From: Picochlorum sp. 'celeri'
Taxonomy: Eukaryota; Chlorophyta; Trebouxiophyceae
Assembly: GCA_010909725.1 (NCBI GenBank)
Contig: JAACMV010000027.1
Span: 620,001 to 684,000 of the forward strand
Direction of reading: 5' to 3'
Length of the DNA stretch: 64,000 nt
The translations under genes and the position numbers were made by a program. The notes below the pieces were generated by a model. The model saw only the letters and a program-made list of their open reading frames with translations, did not search any database and was not told where the DNA came from. Shown piece by piece: positions 1 to 9,276 of the stretch; position 1 is the stretch's first letter, and each line of letters opens with the position of its first letter.

Positions 1-12
1 ATCATATCTCTA

Positions 13-431
13 TTATCTTTGCTGCACGTGAAAACCTCGCATTTGACACTCGACACAATTCAGCTCTGTTTCTCCTCGCGCTGGACAAATGTGACTCCCA
101 ACTGTACCATAGTATCGTCCACAGCCCATACAAGGGGTATTAAAACGCCCCAAAGGCTCTTCAGAGAAATTGTATCGCATTGTTCATAGCAATTTCTGCG
201 GTTCTTGCAGGGTTTTCTGTCTCGGCAGAAAAGGCGAATGGCAAGTTCACAATGCGATTTCTTGGGTATCTCTTGAGCAAATCATGCAGAATTACTTCTC
301 CATTTGTATTTTAACAGAATTTAATTTAATAAACATATATTTTGAATGCTGTAATCAGCACATAGCCCATTGGGACCAAAACGGTTTCAAAGTCGGTTAC
401 CACTGGTCTTGGCGCCCATGAACGGCGCCAT
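13..431 (-). CDS. Small cysteine/histidine (zinc-ribbon-like) protein, hypothetical
   Basis: I do not recognise the family. Reading from an ATG at 431, a short first exon (MAPFMGAKTSG) appears to be interrupted near 410 and reading resumes near 260. The C-terminal part has two Cys pairs in a pattern like a zinc ribbon (PCMGCGRYYG, then SHICPARGETELNCVEC) and ends FHVQQR with a stop at 13-15. One base near 173 has to be dropped to join the helix-rich middle (RNRIVNLPF) to the Cys-rich end. The spacing is C-x2-C, then H-x-C, then C-x2-C, consistent with metal binding. The intron and start are inferred and weak; the Cys-rich tail is the best supported part. Function unknown. Confidence 0.33.
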
Positions 432-534
432 GCTTTTTAAAATTTGCAGGAACAAGTCACATTTCCGGAAGTACAAGGAACCCAACCGCGGGGTCTCGAT
501 GGGAAGAAAGAGCTGTACAGGAATCAAAATAATT

Positions 535-1658
535 CTACTTGAACATGTTGTAGATATACAATCCAACCGGCCAAACAAAATCAAATGAGGATGATGTCGA
601 TGGATGAATATTCTTCATACGCACGCTTCCTCCACCTGGGGTGATGCACTCCCCTTCAGCTTCATATTATTTGTCTGCAGCTTCTCGAGTGGACAACTTC
701 CATTTTGTCTCCTACTACATCAATGACGACATCATGACGTTCCAACTCTTCTCCATGGCAGTTTCCATCTCTTTGAGGAGTGTCAAACACCCCTCTCTAT
801 ATTTTCTAACTGGGCATCCTTGTCGATCCTGACCACAGTAGCTTGCCGTACAAAATTCTCCTCGCATTTGTTCTGTATATGCTCATACGCCCCCCACTAT
901 CCGTTAGGGACCCTTTAATTCCCTTCCAGAAGCCCCATTACTTATCGACCCAGGAGACCCAAAGCCTTGTCTAGAGGGATGCTTGATAGAAGAACTACCA
1001 AGACCATCGTCAATCGCCCAACGGCCTCTGAGCCTCTCAAACTGCTGGCGTCTTTCATCCAGACTTTCAGCAGAGACATCCCTTCCTCTCGATCATGGAA
1101 TAAAATGCATTGACTTCATTCTGCAATCAATCTTCTCCTCCTAAGTTTCTGCATTCAAAGAGCTTCATCGCTCTGTTTCTTCTCTCCTGCGTTGGGCTTC
1201 AGCTTTCTGACATCACATACATGTATTTATATACTCTTACTTAGAGGCAAGCACACACATGGTATCCAACATACCAGAGCCATTTCCTGAGCAACATCCA
1301 TAATCTCAAAGTACTTGTCGGTGAAAGGATCATCTGTCTTCTTCCTCTTGCTTTTTTTCATCGCTTCTTTCTTCATAATGCCCGTACCTATATTGACAAC
1401 AACCGCATGTCAGTGCAACACTAGTCGCAAGGCAACGACCTACAGGGGGAAATTGGCAGTCTTTCTCTCCCATACTTCTGGCCCAGTTAAACCACATCCA
1501 TATACAAACACATTTTGATCAATACCCAAAGGAATAGTAGCCACGAACAACAATCACCTCCATTGGTGTGATACAAGGCGAACCTGACAGCGCAACCAAC
1601 AACTCACTTTTTTGATGATAACATCAGTACGCAACATTATTTCAGAAAAAGCTGCCAT
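535..1658 (-). CDS. SYP7-type Qc-SNARE (syntaxin-like), frameshifted in this sequence
   Basis: Membrane-anchored Qc-SNARE of the plant SYP71-73 type, expected at the ER or plasma membrane in vesicle fusion. Exon 1 (1658-1608) reads MAAFSEIMLRTDVIIKK, like the SYP7 start with its VDxICKKY motif. Intron 1 is about 1607-1388 (GTGAGT donor). The next exon has YGHYEERSDEKKQEEE and DPFTDKYFEIMDVAQEMAL. Intron 2 is 1274-1207 (GTATGT...CAG). Further on come a central coil (SLDERRQQFERL), the SNARE motif (DAQLENIERG, LLKEMETAMEE, HDVVIDVVGDKMEV, LQTNNMKLKG) and a C-terminal hydrophobic anchor ending LYIYNMFK with stop at 537-535. The frame must be shifted by one base in at least five places, including A-runs, but the conserved pattern persists throughout. 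That argues for sequence errors over decay. A pseudogene is the alternative. Confidence 0.6.
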
Positions 1659-2033
1659 CTTTACTAACTATTATTGTATACCAACGATAGTTGAGCAGCT
1701 GAAAGAGCTTTACTGTAAAGAAGCTACCGTGTTGCCGGTGTCCCACGCACGAGTGACTACTCGTCTATACACCAGGAGCGACTCGGACTAGTCCGCCGCA
1801 AATTGCTAACGAATAAAAGTATGAATTTATATTTGTATGAGATGGAGATTATCCCTCGTATCCGTAGATCATGAATTGAGCATGATCCCAACGACGTCCT
1901 CTCCATCAATTTGCACAGTGCCATTTGCTCTTGAATCTCTTTCAACATGCATCAAAAATGATCCTGGATGCGGGACAGCCAATAGCTGTGCACATTATAA
2001 TTATCTTTACATGACCAAAAATCAACCATATCG
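1659..2033. other. Gene-free stretch upstream of the SNARE gene
   Basis: About 375 bp between the SNARE start and the 3' end of the next minus-strand candidate. I see only short unrelated reading frames and no RNA gene. It should hold the SNARE promoter. Confidence 0.4.
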
Positions 2034-2802
2034 TCATTGAAGAATGTGTTTTTGTTCCTCAGAGGAAGCTCTGATGACCCCAGGTCCATCATCTGAGCAA
2101 TAAATATCCAATTCTGATGTTATGCTTGTTTCCTTTCCTAGAGATGAAGATGCATTAGGCAATGTCCACGCAAGATCCTCGATTCTGCATTGCCCATCAC
2201 GTCTCGAACAATCATTCTCCTCGCCTGTACATACAAAGAAATGAGTGCCATGATGCCGCAGTACTGTCTATGCTTTCATTTAGGAAGTAAATTTGTGATT
2301 ACTATTTTCAGAAAATCCTTGCATACCTCGGTACCCGACGTGGTCCTTCAACCCAATCCTCCTCGCACAGTTTTGATACACTGCGTCTGTATCATATTAT
2401 TGTAAGCCGATACAGCATATTTAAGGTGTCTGCAGACCCAAGCTCTTGTAGTACTTGTTGCTCCTCCCAAGTAGGCCCAGCGCTACATTCCACGCCCCCT
2501 TGCACTAAAGATTCGATCCTTGTATTCTTTCGTTATCTATTGCAGTATTCTGCTTCGTATCTGCAAGCGCCGTGCCTGCTCTGAGAGCGAAGTCCGTTGT
2601 TCTCGCTTCGACGGACAGATATCTGCTGTGGCTTACTTGCCGTGTGAATATTACCGTTATTTGTAATATTTCCTAAGGCTCGTCTATCTGATAAAGCAGT
2701 TTTAGAGGGCATGAGACTTTCATGACCTGTCCGAGACGCTAGATGCTGAATTCGGTTGAACGGTCGTTGTTCTACCTGCGACAGCATGATGAGAATTCTC
2801 AT
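2034..2802 (-). CDS. Unidentified protein, frameshifted, at least two exons
   Basis: Not recognised. From an ATG at 2802 the frame reads MRILIMLSQVEQRPFNRIQ for 89 codons. After a likely 1-base shift near 2535 it continues in a protein-like stretch containing GPTWEEQQVLQELGSADTLN. A good intron follows (donor GTATGC near 2329, acceptor TGTACAG near 2230), then a last exon reading ENDCSRRDGQCRIEDLAW to a stop at 2036-2034. The composition is coding-like and the intron signals match the rest of the window, but no family could be named. An inverted GGCCCAT/ATGGGCC pair lies about 100 bp upstream of the start, as in front of other genes here. Confidence 0.3.
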
Positions 2803-2897
2803 CTTGAAATAAGTGAAAATTCGTCACTCATATTTTTTAATTTATTTATATTCGTCAGCTGTCGCGTGTGGATTTCCCAGGGATATAAAATCTGATT

Positions 2898-2912
2898 GGC
2901 CCATCATGGGCC
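2898..2912. promoter_or_regulatory. Inverted TGGGCC-type palindrome upstream of the 2802 gene
   Basis: GGCCCATCATGGGCC is a palindrome with 7-bp arms and a 1-bp centre. It lies about 95 bp upstream of the inferred start at 2802. TGGGCY (site II) elements are known plant promoter motifs bound by TCP factors; a role here is inference. Confidence 0.4.
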
Positions 2913-3053
2913 AAGTTACATGGCAGAATGTGCATCTGAGGGAATTCTGAGTCTCATGAGGTGGATCTATTTATAAATTACATATACACCGCAAGGAGTA
3001 TCTATATCTCATCATTATATTCGAAGCAAAATCAAGTGTGGCTAGCAGAGCTT

Positions 3054-4331
3054 ACTTTTTCTCACTCATGGTGTTGATTTGGTTCAAGGCTGGTCCAGCA
3101 ATGTTGAATCCCACCCAGCCCAAGGCAGCAAGAAGAGGGAAGGCAAGGAGTCCCTCCACGGCCATCTCCACCAGCGACGCTCATCATCTCAGTGGCAGCA
3201 TCAGCATTCTGGGCGGCCAGCAAGGTGGCAAGACCCATGCCACCGGCAACAAAGGCCTTCTTCTTCTCTCCCATGCTGTTGATCTGGTTCAAGGCTGGTC
3301 CAGCAATGTTGAATCCCACCCAGCCCAAGGCAGCAAGAAGAGGGAAGGCAAGGAGTCCAGCACGGCCGTCTCCACCAGCGACGCTCATCATCTCAGTGGC
3401 AGCATCAGCGTTCTCAGCAGCCAGCAAGGTGGCAAGACCCATGCCACCGGCAACAAAGGCCTTCTTCTTCTCTCCCATGCTGTTGATCTGGTTCAAGGCT
3501 GGTCCGGCAATGTTGAATCCCACCCAGCCCAAGGCAGCAAGAAGAGGGAAGGCAAGGAGTCCAGCACGGCCGTCTCCACCAGCGACGCTCATCATCTCAG
3601 TGGCAGCATCAGCGTTCTCAGCAGCCAGCAAGGTGGCAAGACCCATGCCACCGGCAACAAAGGCCTTCTTCTTCTCTCCCATGCTGTTGATCTGGTTCAA
3701 AGCTGGTCCGGCAATGTTGAATCCCACCCAGCCCAAGCAGCAAGAAGAGGGAAGGCAAGGAGTCCAGCACGGCCATCTCCACCCAGCGACGCTCATCATC
3801 TCAGTGGCAGCACTAGCAGACTCTGTGAAGAGCAGAGGAGAAGCAAGAGAATCATGGCTACTGCTTTAGTCACATCATCAACCTGCGCACATGAGAAATC
3901 CATTAGAATCCCAAACATGACCTAACACAATCGCAAATACTGGCAGAATCCCAGCATCATCCTAAACTCCAGACGTCTGATCGCCGATCTATACGGGATA
4001 GCGACTTTGAGAAGATCTCGGCGCATATTCGATCCCTAGATCACCTCAATGGGCTTTTAGAAGCCCATGAGGCGCCGTATAATACAAGAATGGACGCGAC
4101 CGGCTCGTGAGCAAAATTTATTCAAGAGCATCAGGAGGATACATAGGCCCCCCTTCTCCTTTATAACAATGCAAATCAAGGCATCTATGAATATAAATTA
4201 TGAATCACTCACCTCAGAAGACTTGGAAGCTCTAACGGTGACGTTGGCGACCCTTACTGGTTTGGAACGTGAGCTCCTCGCAAGGCAACTGTTGGAAGCC
4301 TGGTGGATGGTGCCGCGGAAAGGGCCAACAT
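3054..4331 (-). CDS. psbY: PsbY polyprotein precursor (four PsbY units), plastid-targeted
   Basis: Precursor of PsbY, a one-helix thylakoid protein of the photosystem II core near cytochrome b559. Exon 1 (4331-4213) gives a transit peptide starting MLALSAAPSTRLPTVALRG, with RVANVTVRASKSSE after one frame correction, then a GTGAGT donor. The intron runs to about 3883. Exon 2 carries four units. Each has a signal-peptide-like helix ending in an A-x-A site (FVAGGMGLATLLAAENADA in the later units) followed by mature PsbY (ATEMMSVAGGDGRAG, LLAFPLLAALGWVGFNIAG, PALNQINSMGEKK). The last unit ends MSEKK, stop at 3056-3054. Land-plant and Chlamydomonas precursors have two units, processed at such internal signal sites. 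Compensating indels near 3783 and 3735 garble part of unit 1, and an extra base near 3155 shifts unit 4. Confidence 0.85.
3063..3799 (-). repeat. 204-bp tandem direct repeats encoding the PsbY units
   Basis: The same landmark (CCATGCTGTTGATCTGGTT on the + strand) recurs at 3271, 3475 and 3679, exactly 204 bp (68 codons) apart, and a diverged version lies at about 3067. Between copies only a few substitutions and single-base indels are visible, including at synonymous positions. This indicates very recent amplification or continuing homogenisation. The repeats lie wholly inside psbY exon 2. Confidence 0.93.
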
Positions 4332-4746
4332 TGTCTTTTTAAAGCGAATTGAATGCTATTGTAGCAACTGTGAGTTGAACGGTTAGAAATGACCCTTGCT
4401 GGAAGGGCAGCAATCGGATAAGGCTTCTAGAGAAAAGCTGGCAATTGTAGGATAGGGTATCTACGTAAATCGGTGTCACCATCGTTTGGCCACCTCGATG
4501 GGAACCATTGACCACCGGCAGCAATTGGTTGTTATGTTTTGCACCAATTGTAACGGGTGTGAAGAAAATATCGTAATGTTCGTTTCAGGAGGCTACATTG
4601 ACGTTCTGGCTCTTGTTTGTTCCTTCCCACTGCGTTGACCATGACGAGGTGTAAAGACACACAGAAGCCAAAAAGTTAGGCTTTGGAGGCAAAAGACGCT
4701 CCCAAGATGGGATCATCTTTCATATCAGAGTAGTCACAGTTCCTTT
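4332..4746. other. Gene-free region between psbY and the SDR gene
   Basis: About 415 bp containing only short unrelated frames. It separates the psbY start (4331) from the 3' end of the next minus-strand gene and should hold the psbY promoter. No RNA gene or repeat seen. Confidence 0.45.
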
Positions 4747-5618
4747 TCATACTGTCAAAAGAGATTGGAAATCCGTTGTAGGCTTTCCATCCTGGGGATC
4801 CCGTGCTACACAATCTACAGCACGTCTGTCTCCCATGGTCAAACTTTGGACACACAACTCTGCCACATCAGCACGAGGAATCGATCTAGGCCCAGACCTT
4901 ATCGTTGATAAAGGCATCATCAACGTTCAGTAAGATTTCTCTCTCAGACCCAGGATCATCCTTCAAACCTCCTGGGTGCAAAATTGTGTAATTGATTTGC
5001 CACTATCAATCAAATACTTCTCTGCCCTCCTTTTCCAGACCAAATATTGCCATCACCTATAGTGTTCAGGAAGTTATCCTTGTCCGTTCCTCCCATAGAT
5101 CCAACAAGAACTACCTTCTCAACTCCAGAACTCTTGGCAACATCTATTTGGCTCTTCTGGCCCAACCAATCGATTTGCTCCGGTGTTTGATCATTCTTGA
5201 AGGTGAACTTGGGCCTCACGCCCTCTCTCCTAAATATTTTGGCGAGGATCACTGGAATGAGGGACAATTTTACAATCTGAGGCACAGCGCTCGTGCAGAT
5301 GACGAGTCTCTGGCTATCAGCCATGGCCTTCTCCAAAGTAGCCTTCCCATTTTCACCGATGATATCTCCAATCACTATCTGATCATCTGTTGCACCATCT
5401 TCTTTCAATTTGGCAGCGCTCGCCTCAGATCGGACGACGCCAATGGGCAAGAACTCATCCTTGCGATCCTGGAGGAGCTTCTTCATTACAAGTTGCCCAG
5501 TCCTGCCACCTGCTCCGGTGACTACGACCTTCATCTTGTTGGTATCGTTCTTGGAGGCTGACATTCTTACGGATCGTCTTGCAGGAGCAGCAGATACACC
5601 AGCCTTGGACGACAACAT
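4747..5618 (-). CDS. NAD(P)-binding SDR protein (atypical, NmrA/Tic62-like), two frameshifts
   Basis: Small atypical short-chain dehydrogenase resembling the Arabidopsis At5g02240/At2g37660 type; the reaction is not predictable from sequence. The start chosen is ATG at 5618 (MLSSKAGVSAAPARRSVRMS, organelle-presequence-like). A Rossmann fold follows with the dinucleotide loop VVTGAGGRTGQLV and, later, VVLVGSMGGTD. The family hallmarks LVWKRRAEKYLIDSG and NYTILHPGGLKDDPG are present but need one missing base restored near 5042 and one near 4990, both beside T or A runs. The C-terminus (RADVAELCVQSL, then KPTTDFQSLLTV) and stop (4749-4747) are then in frame. Full family length is recovered, so sequencing error is more likely than decay. 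Confidence 0.75.
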
Positions 5619-5733
5619 GCGAACAAAATTGCACAAACTCTTGCACTCTATCTGCGATTTTTACGAATTAAAAATGATTTGATTTCACAATGTCCGGCAT
5701 AGATGTACATACTCACGAATCAGGTCAGGAAAA

Positions 5734-5769
5734 GGCCCAGATAGTCGGCATCTTCCTCTCAGATGGGCC
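5734..5769. promoter_or_regulatory. GGCCCA / TGGGCC pair upstream of the SDR gene
   Basis: GGCCCA at 5734-5739 and TGGGCC at 5764-5769 in inverted order, 115-150 bp upstream of the SDR start. Same motif pair as in other intergenic regions of the window. Confidence 0.35.
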
Positions 5770-5804
5770 CTAAGATATCTGCTCTATCATGGACACCGCA
5801 TGCG

Positions 5805-8527
5805 TCACTGCACTTCAATGCATGACAATGAGTCGCCCACCATGAAGTCTCCAAACTCTTCTAGGATGACACCGCACTCGGTTCCTTTCCCCACTGTTTG
5901 GACATCCAGCTTATGTCTTCTCAAGGAATCCAAGTGACCCTCGTGGATAATCTCCCCGCTCCTGAGAACATGCACCTTTAGACCAGCTTTAATATTTCCA
6001 TCCAAAACCCTGCCATCCAGCAACAACTTTTGCAGGGTTTCCTTCCTTGCAGGAACCTTGAACAGAGCCAATACCTCTGCATTGCCGATTACAACATCCT
6101 CTGGAGGTTTTGGAGTGGCTCCCTGTACTATAGATTCAACATCTTCCATCAATCATAAATGATTCTCCTGTTCATTATCATAATGCCTCTAGATTTTGCT
6201 AACGCCTCTGCATCTGATGCGGTTTTGACGTTGAATCCCACTACAACGGCCTCCAAATGGAACAGCAAGATCAATATCAGAGCATGTGATTGGTCCAACT
6301 CCTACATGCACGACATTAATTTTGACGTGCTCATTTCCCAAAGCGAGTATTGATTCTTTCACAGCTTCTGCAGATCCGTGAACGTCAGCTTTCACAATCA
6401 CTGGAATTGAAATGGGGCCATGCTCAGTGGATTCTTCGTCACCTGATTCGACTTCACTTGTTGCTGGTTCAGTTATGTTACTTGCTTGAATAATGGACTG
6501 CTTCACTGCTTCAGCCCGTATTGAACGCGCTTTACTCAATTTTTGAGCTCTATCGTCGCTCGTGACCACGAGAAGCTCGTCACCTGCATTTGGCACACCT
6601 CGTAGCCCTACCACCTCTACTGGCCTGCCAGGGGAGATACCTTCTGGGCCAACTTGTTTTCCCGTGTAATCTTTTAAATTTCTTACTCTTCCCCATTCAC
6701 TTCCTACGACAATTGATTGTCCTTTTTTCAGTTGACCTCCTGTCACAATCACCATTGCCAGTGGCCCTTGGCCTTTGTCTACCCTAGCTTCCACAACAAT
6801 GCCCCTAGCAGGTACATCCACCGGCGCTTTAGGCTCCATCACTTCCGATTCTAATAGCAAGGCAGTCCTCTAGTTCTTTGAGACCGATACCTTTTGGTGC
6901 TGCGAGTTCTACCACCTGAACATTTCCTCCAAAGTCCTCTATCTCTAATCCCAAGTCAGCTACATCTTGCTTTACTCTGTCTACATTCGCCCCATCAAGG
7001 TCGCACTTGGTGATTGCAAACAACTATTGGACATCCAGATGCCTTAGCATGAGCATACGCTTCCCTAGTTTGAGGCATTACGCCATCATCTGCAGCAACG
7101 ACCAAAACTACAATATCTGTCAAGCAGCTCCCCTAGCCCTCATGGCAGAAAACGCTGCGTGACCTGGTGGTGTCAAGAAATGTTAATGAGCTCCCAGATT
7201 CTGGCATTGACACCTCAAAAGCCCCAATATGCTGCGTGATTCCCCCAGCCTCTCTTGCTGCAACACTCGTGCTTCTCAATGCATCCAGCAAACTAGTCTT
7301 GCCATGATCAACATGCCCCATGACTGTTATTACAGGAGGGCGGGGATGCATAACGGCCATCTATTTCCGGGCTTTCGTCCCCCTTTATGACTTCAATAGT
7401 CTTCCCCAACTCCATAGCAACCAACTCTGCCAAGTCGGACTGAGACTCTCTTCGTCACTTTGGAGAGGTTTCTCCAATATCGCCCAGCACTCTTTCGACT
7501 TGGGAATACGAGACACCTACAAGGAAATTCAAGCATAATTATTTGATCTGCGTTTCAAGCATGCATCACATTTGTAAAAAGAAGCCGTACCAAGTAACTT
7601 TGCAAACTTCACAACGGATACATCTGCAGGCACTTGTATTATTACAGGGGCACTGGCCTCCTTCTTTTTCACCACCCCTCTTTTCAGGGCCCTTCTTCTC
7701 TAGAAAACTATGCTTGGACGATTTGATCTGAGATTCATTCTGACTGTGTCGTGAAGTCCCTTTCTGTCTCTCTTGAGTTCTTCCCTTATTTTGCTTTGAC
7801 CAATTCTTTTTACTCCGCAAAGTAGATCCCTCAGGTAACCCCAAGATCCGTCCATATCGACATCACCTCCAGCATCGCTAATATTGTCCTGAGGTAAATC
7901 TGCCATTGGTGTACGCCTTTGTGAAAAATCACGAGGGGCACGAGGACTCTGTCTACTCGGACCGCTTCTCTGCCACTCACCAGCCATCCCGATTTTTCTA
8001 GACCTGTGCTCGGAATCATTTTTCTGGGGTGAATTCCACCTTATTTGACCATACTCTATTGCCTCTTGATCATTTCTATCCTTCTTCTCTCCAAATGCTC
8101 TCTGACCTGCTCCTGACCCAGGACGACCTCTGCCTCGAACGTCAAAAGTACTCTCACCCTTCTTCAACTTTCTCCTGGGCCGTTTATCACTGGTATTCGA
8201 TGACTCGCTCTTGAAATCTTTCCCAGCAGCAGCATCCACAAAGCTTGGCAAGGTGACATGAAAAGACCTGTCTTGCAAGTGTTGAGACGTTGTACCCCTC
8301 AAGTCCCAATGACACCCATTCACTGAAGATACAATTATACTTTTACAAGTATCAACAATATCATCCCAACCTATCCTCTTACTACAGGGAGTGAGCGCTG
8401 TCTTTCGAACCACCTGCATGACACACACCCAGCAGCCCTCTTCCCAACGATTCTCCTCGAATACTCTGCTTAAAAAATAAAAAATAATTGATGGCAATAT
8501 GAGGTATTTCCAGTCTTTGCCCATCAT
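5805..8527 (-). CDS. Organellar translation initiation factor IF-2, heavily frameshifted
   Basis: GTPase that delivers initiator tRNA to organellar ribosomes. In order: an N-terminal presequence region (ATG at 8527 or, more likely, 8419, [15 protein letters not shown]), a charged low-complexity linker, and an IF2_N domain ([19 protein letters not shown]) split by an intron at 7590-7517 (GTACGG...TAG). Then come the G domain ([19 protein letters not shown], later AITKCDLDG), domain II ([19 protein letters not shown]) and the C-terminal domains ([37 protein letters not shown]), stop at 5805. At least seven one-base shifts are needed, near 6150, 6246, 6865, 7022, 7126, 7165 and 7440, plus one near 7835. 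Residues conserved across the family persist between the breaks. The tail looks nearer to mitochondrial than plastid IF-2, which is a weak judgement. Confidence 0.8.
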
Positions 8528-8755
8528 CTTTCAAGATTTTTCAAGATTTTGAGATCTGAACTTGAAGAGATCCTGAGAGAAACGTGAAGCATTTGATTCA
8601 GGCTTCATCCCATTTTTTAATTATTAGTATTGGATAAGAATCATTTTTACCTACTAGTATCGGCACTAGTTTCGTTGAACAGAGAAAGGCGAGTTAAATC
8701 GGCATTGTGCCTGTTTGACTTCTGACACAGACGATAGCGAGTATAGTATCTATCC

Positions 8756-9258
8756 ATGTCTAGTAAACAGCAGATTGATATTTCTCAACTTAGTGTGGGA
8801 GAGTTACAGCAACTGCAGCAACAGTTGTCCAATGAAGTGAACAACTTTGTGAACAGCCTTGTTGCATTGCAGCGGACAGCTGCACGATTCGCTGCGGCTG
8901 GGCGGAGTGTTGAGGGATTAAAAGATGCAAAAGAGGGAGATACGCTGATGCTTCCGATGACAGAGTCTTTATATGTTCCTGGTACATTGAAGAGTGTGGA
9001 AACTGTGTTGCTTGAAGTTGGCACTGGGTACTACATAGAGGTGGGTATCCCGGCATGTTCATGTGTGATGTTCATGTGATTACTGTATATGATATCTCTG
9101 TGCAGAGAGATGTGGACGCTGGCATTGACTATTGTCGAAGAAAAGTTATGCTGGTCAAAGATAGGGTGGAGCAGCTATCACAGATTATTCAGTCAAGACG
9201 GGATGCTTTGCAGCAAATTGCCATGTATATCGAGCAAAAAGCACCCAAAGCATCATGA
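8756..9258 (+). CDS. PFDN5: Prefoldin subunit 5 (alpha-type)
   Basis: Alpha-class subunit of the hexameric cytosolic prefoldin chaperone, which passes nascent actin and tubulin to CCT. Two exons, 8756-9040 and 9106-9258, are joined over a 65-bp intron (GTGGGT...TGCAG) to give 145 residues, normal for the family. The N-terminal coiled coil (ELQQLQQQLSNEVNNFVNSL) is followed by the beta-hairpin core (TLMLPMTESLYVPGTL, then VLLEVGTGYYIE). After the splice comes the C-terminal helix (VDAGIDYCRRKVMLVKDRV, then RRDALQQIAMYIEQK). It is convergent with DBR1; the two stop codons are only 18 bp apart. Prefoldin 2 lies at 35.7 kb. Confidence 0.92.
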
Positions 9259-9276
9259 AAAGAATATTTATATGTA

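Noticed and set aside
3063..3799. CRISPR-like or satellite array
   Set aside because: Repeats are 204 bp, directly adjacent without spacers and encode PsbY; not a CRISPR or non-coding satellite.
3038..3925. Long plus-strand frames of 295 and 225 codons over the psbY repeats
   Set aside because: They are antisense shadows created by the 204-bp repeats. The minus strand has the transit peptide, intron, signal segments and PsbY motifs.
4067..4342. Plus-strand 91-codon frame opposite the psbY transit peptide
   Set aside because: It is antisense to psbY exon 1 and its intron and has no recognisable features.
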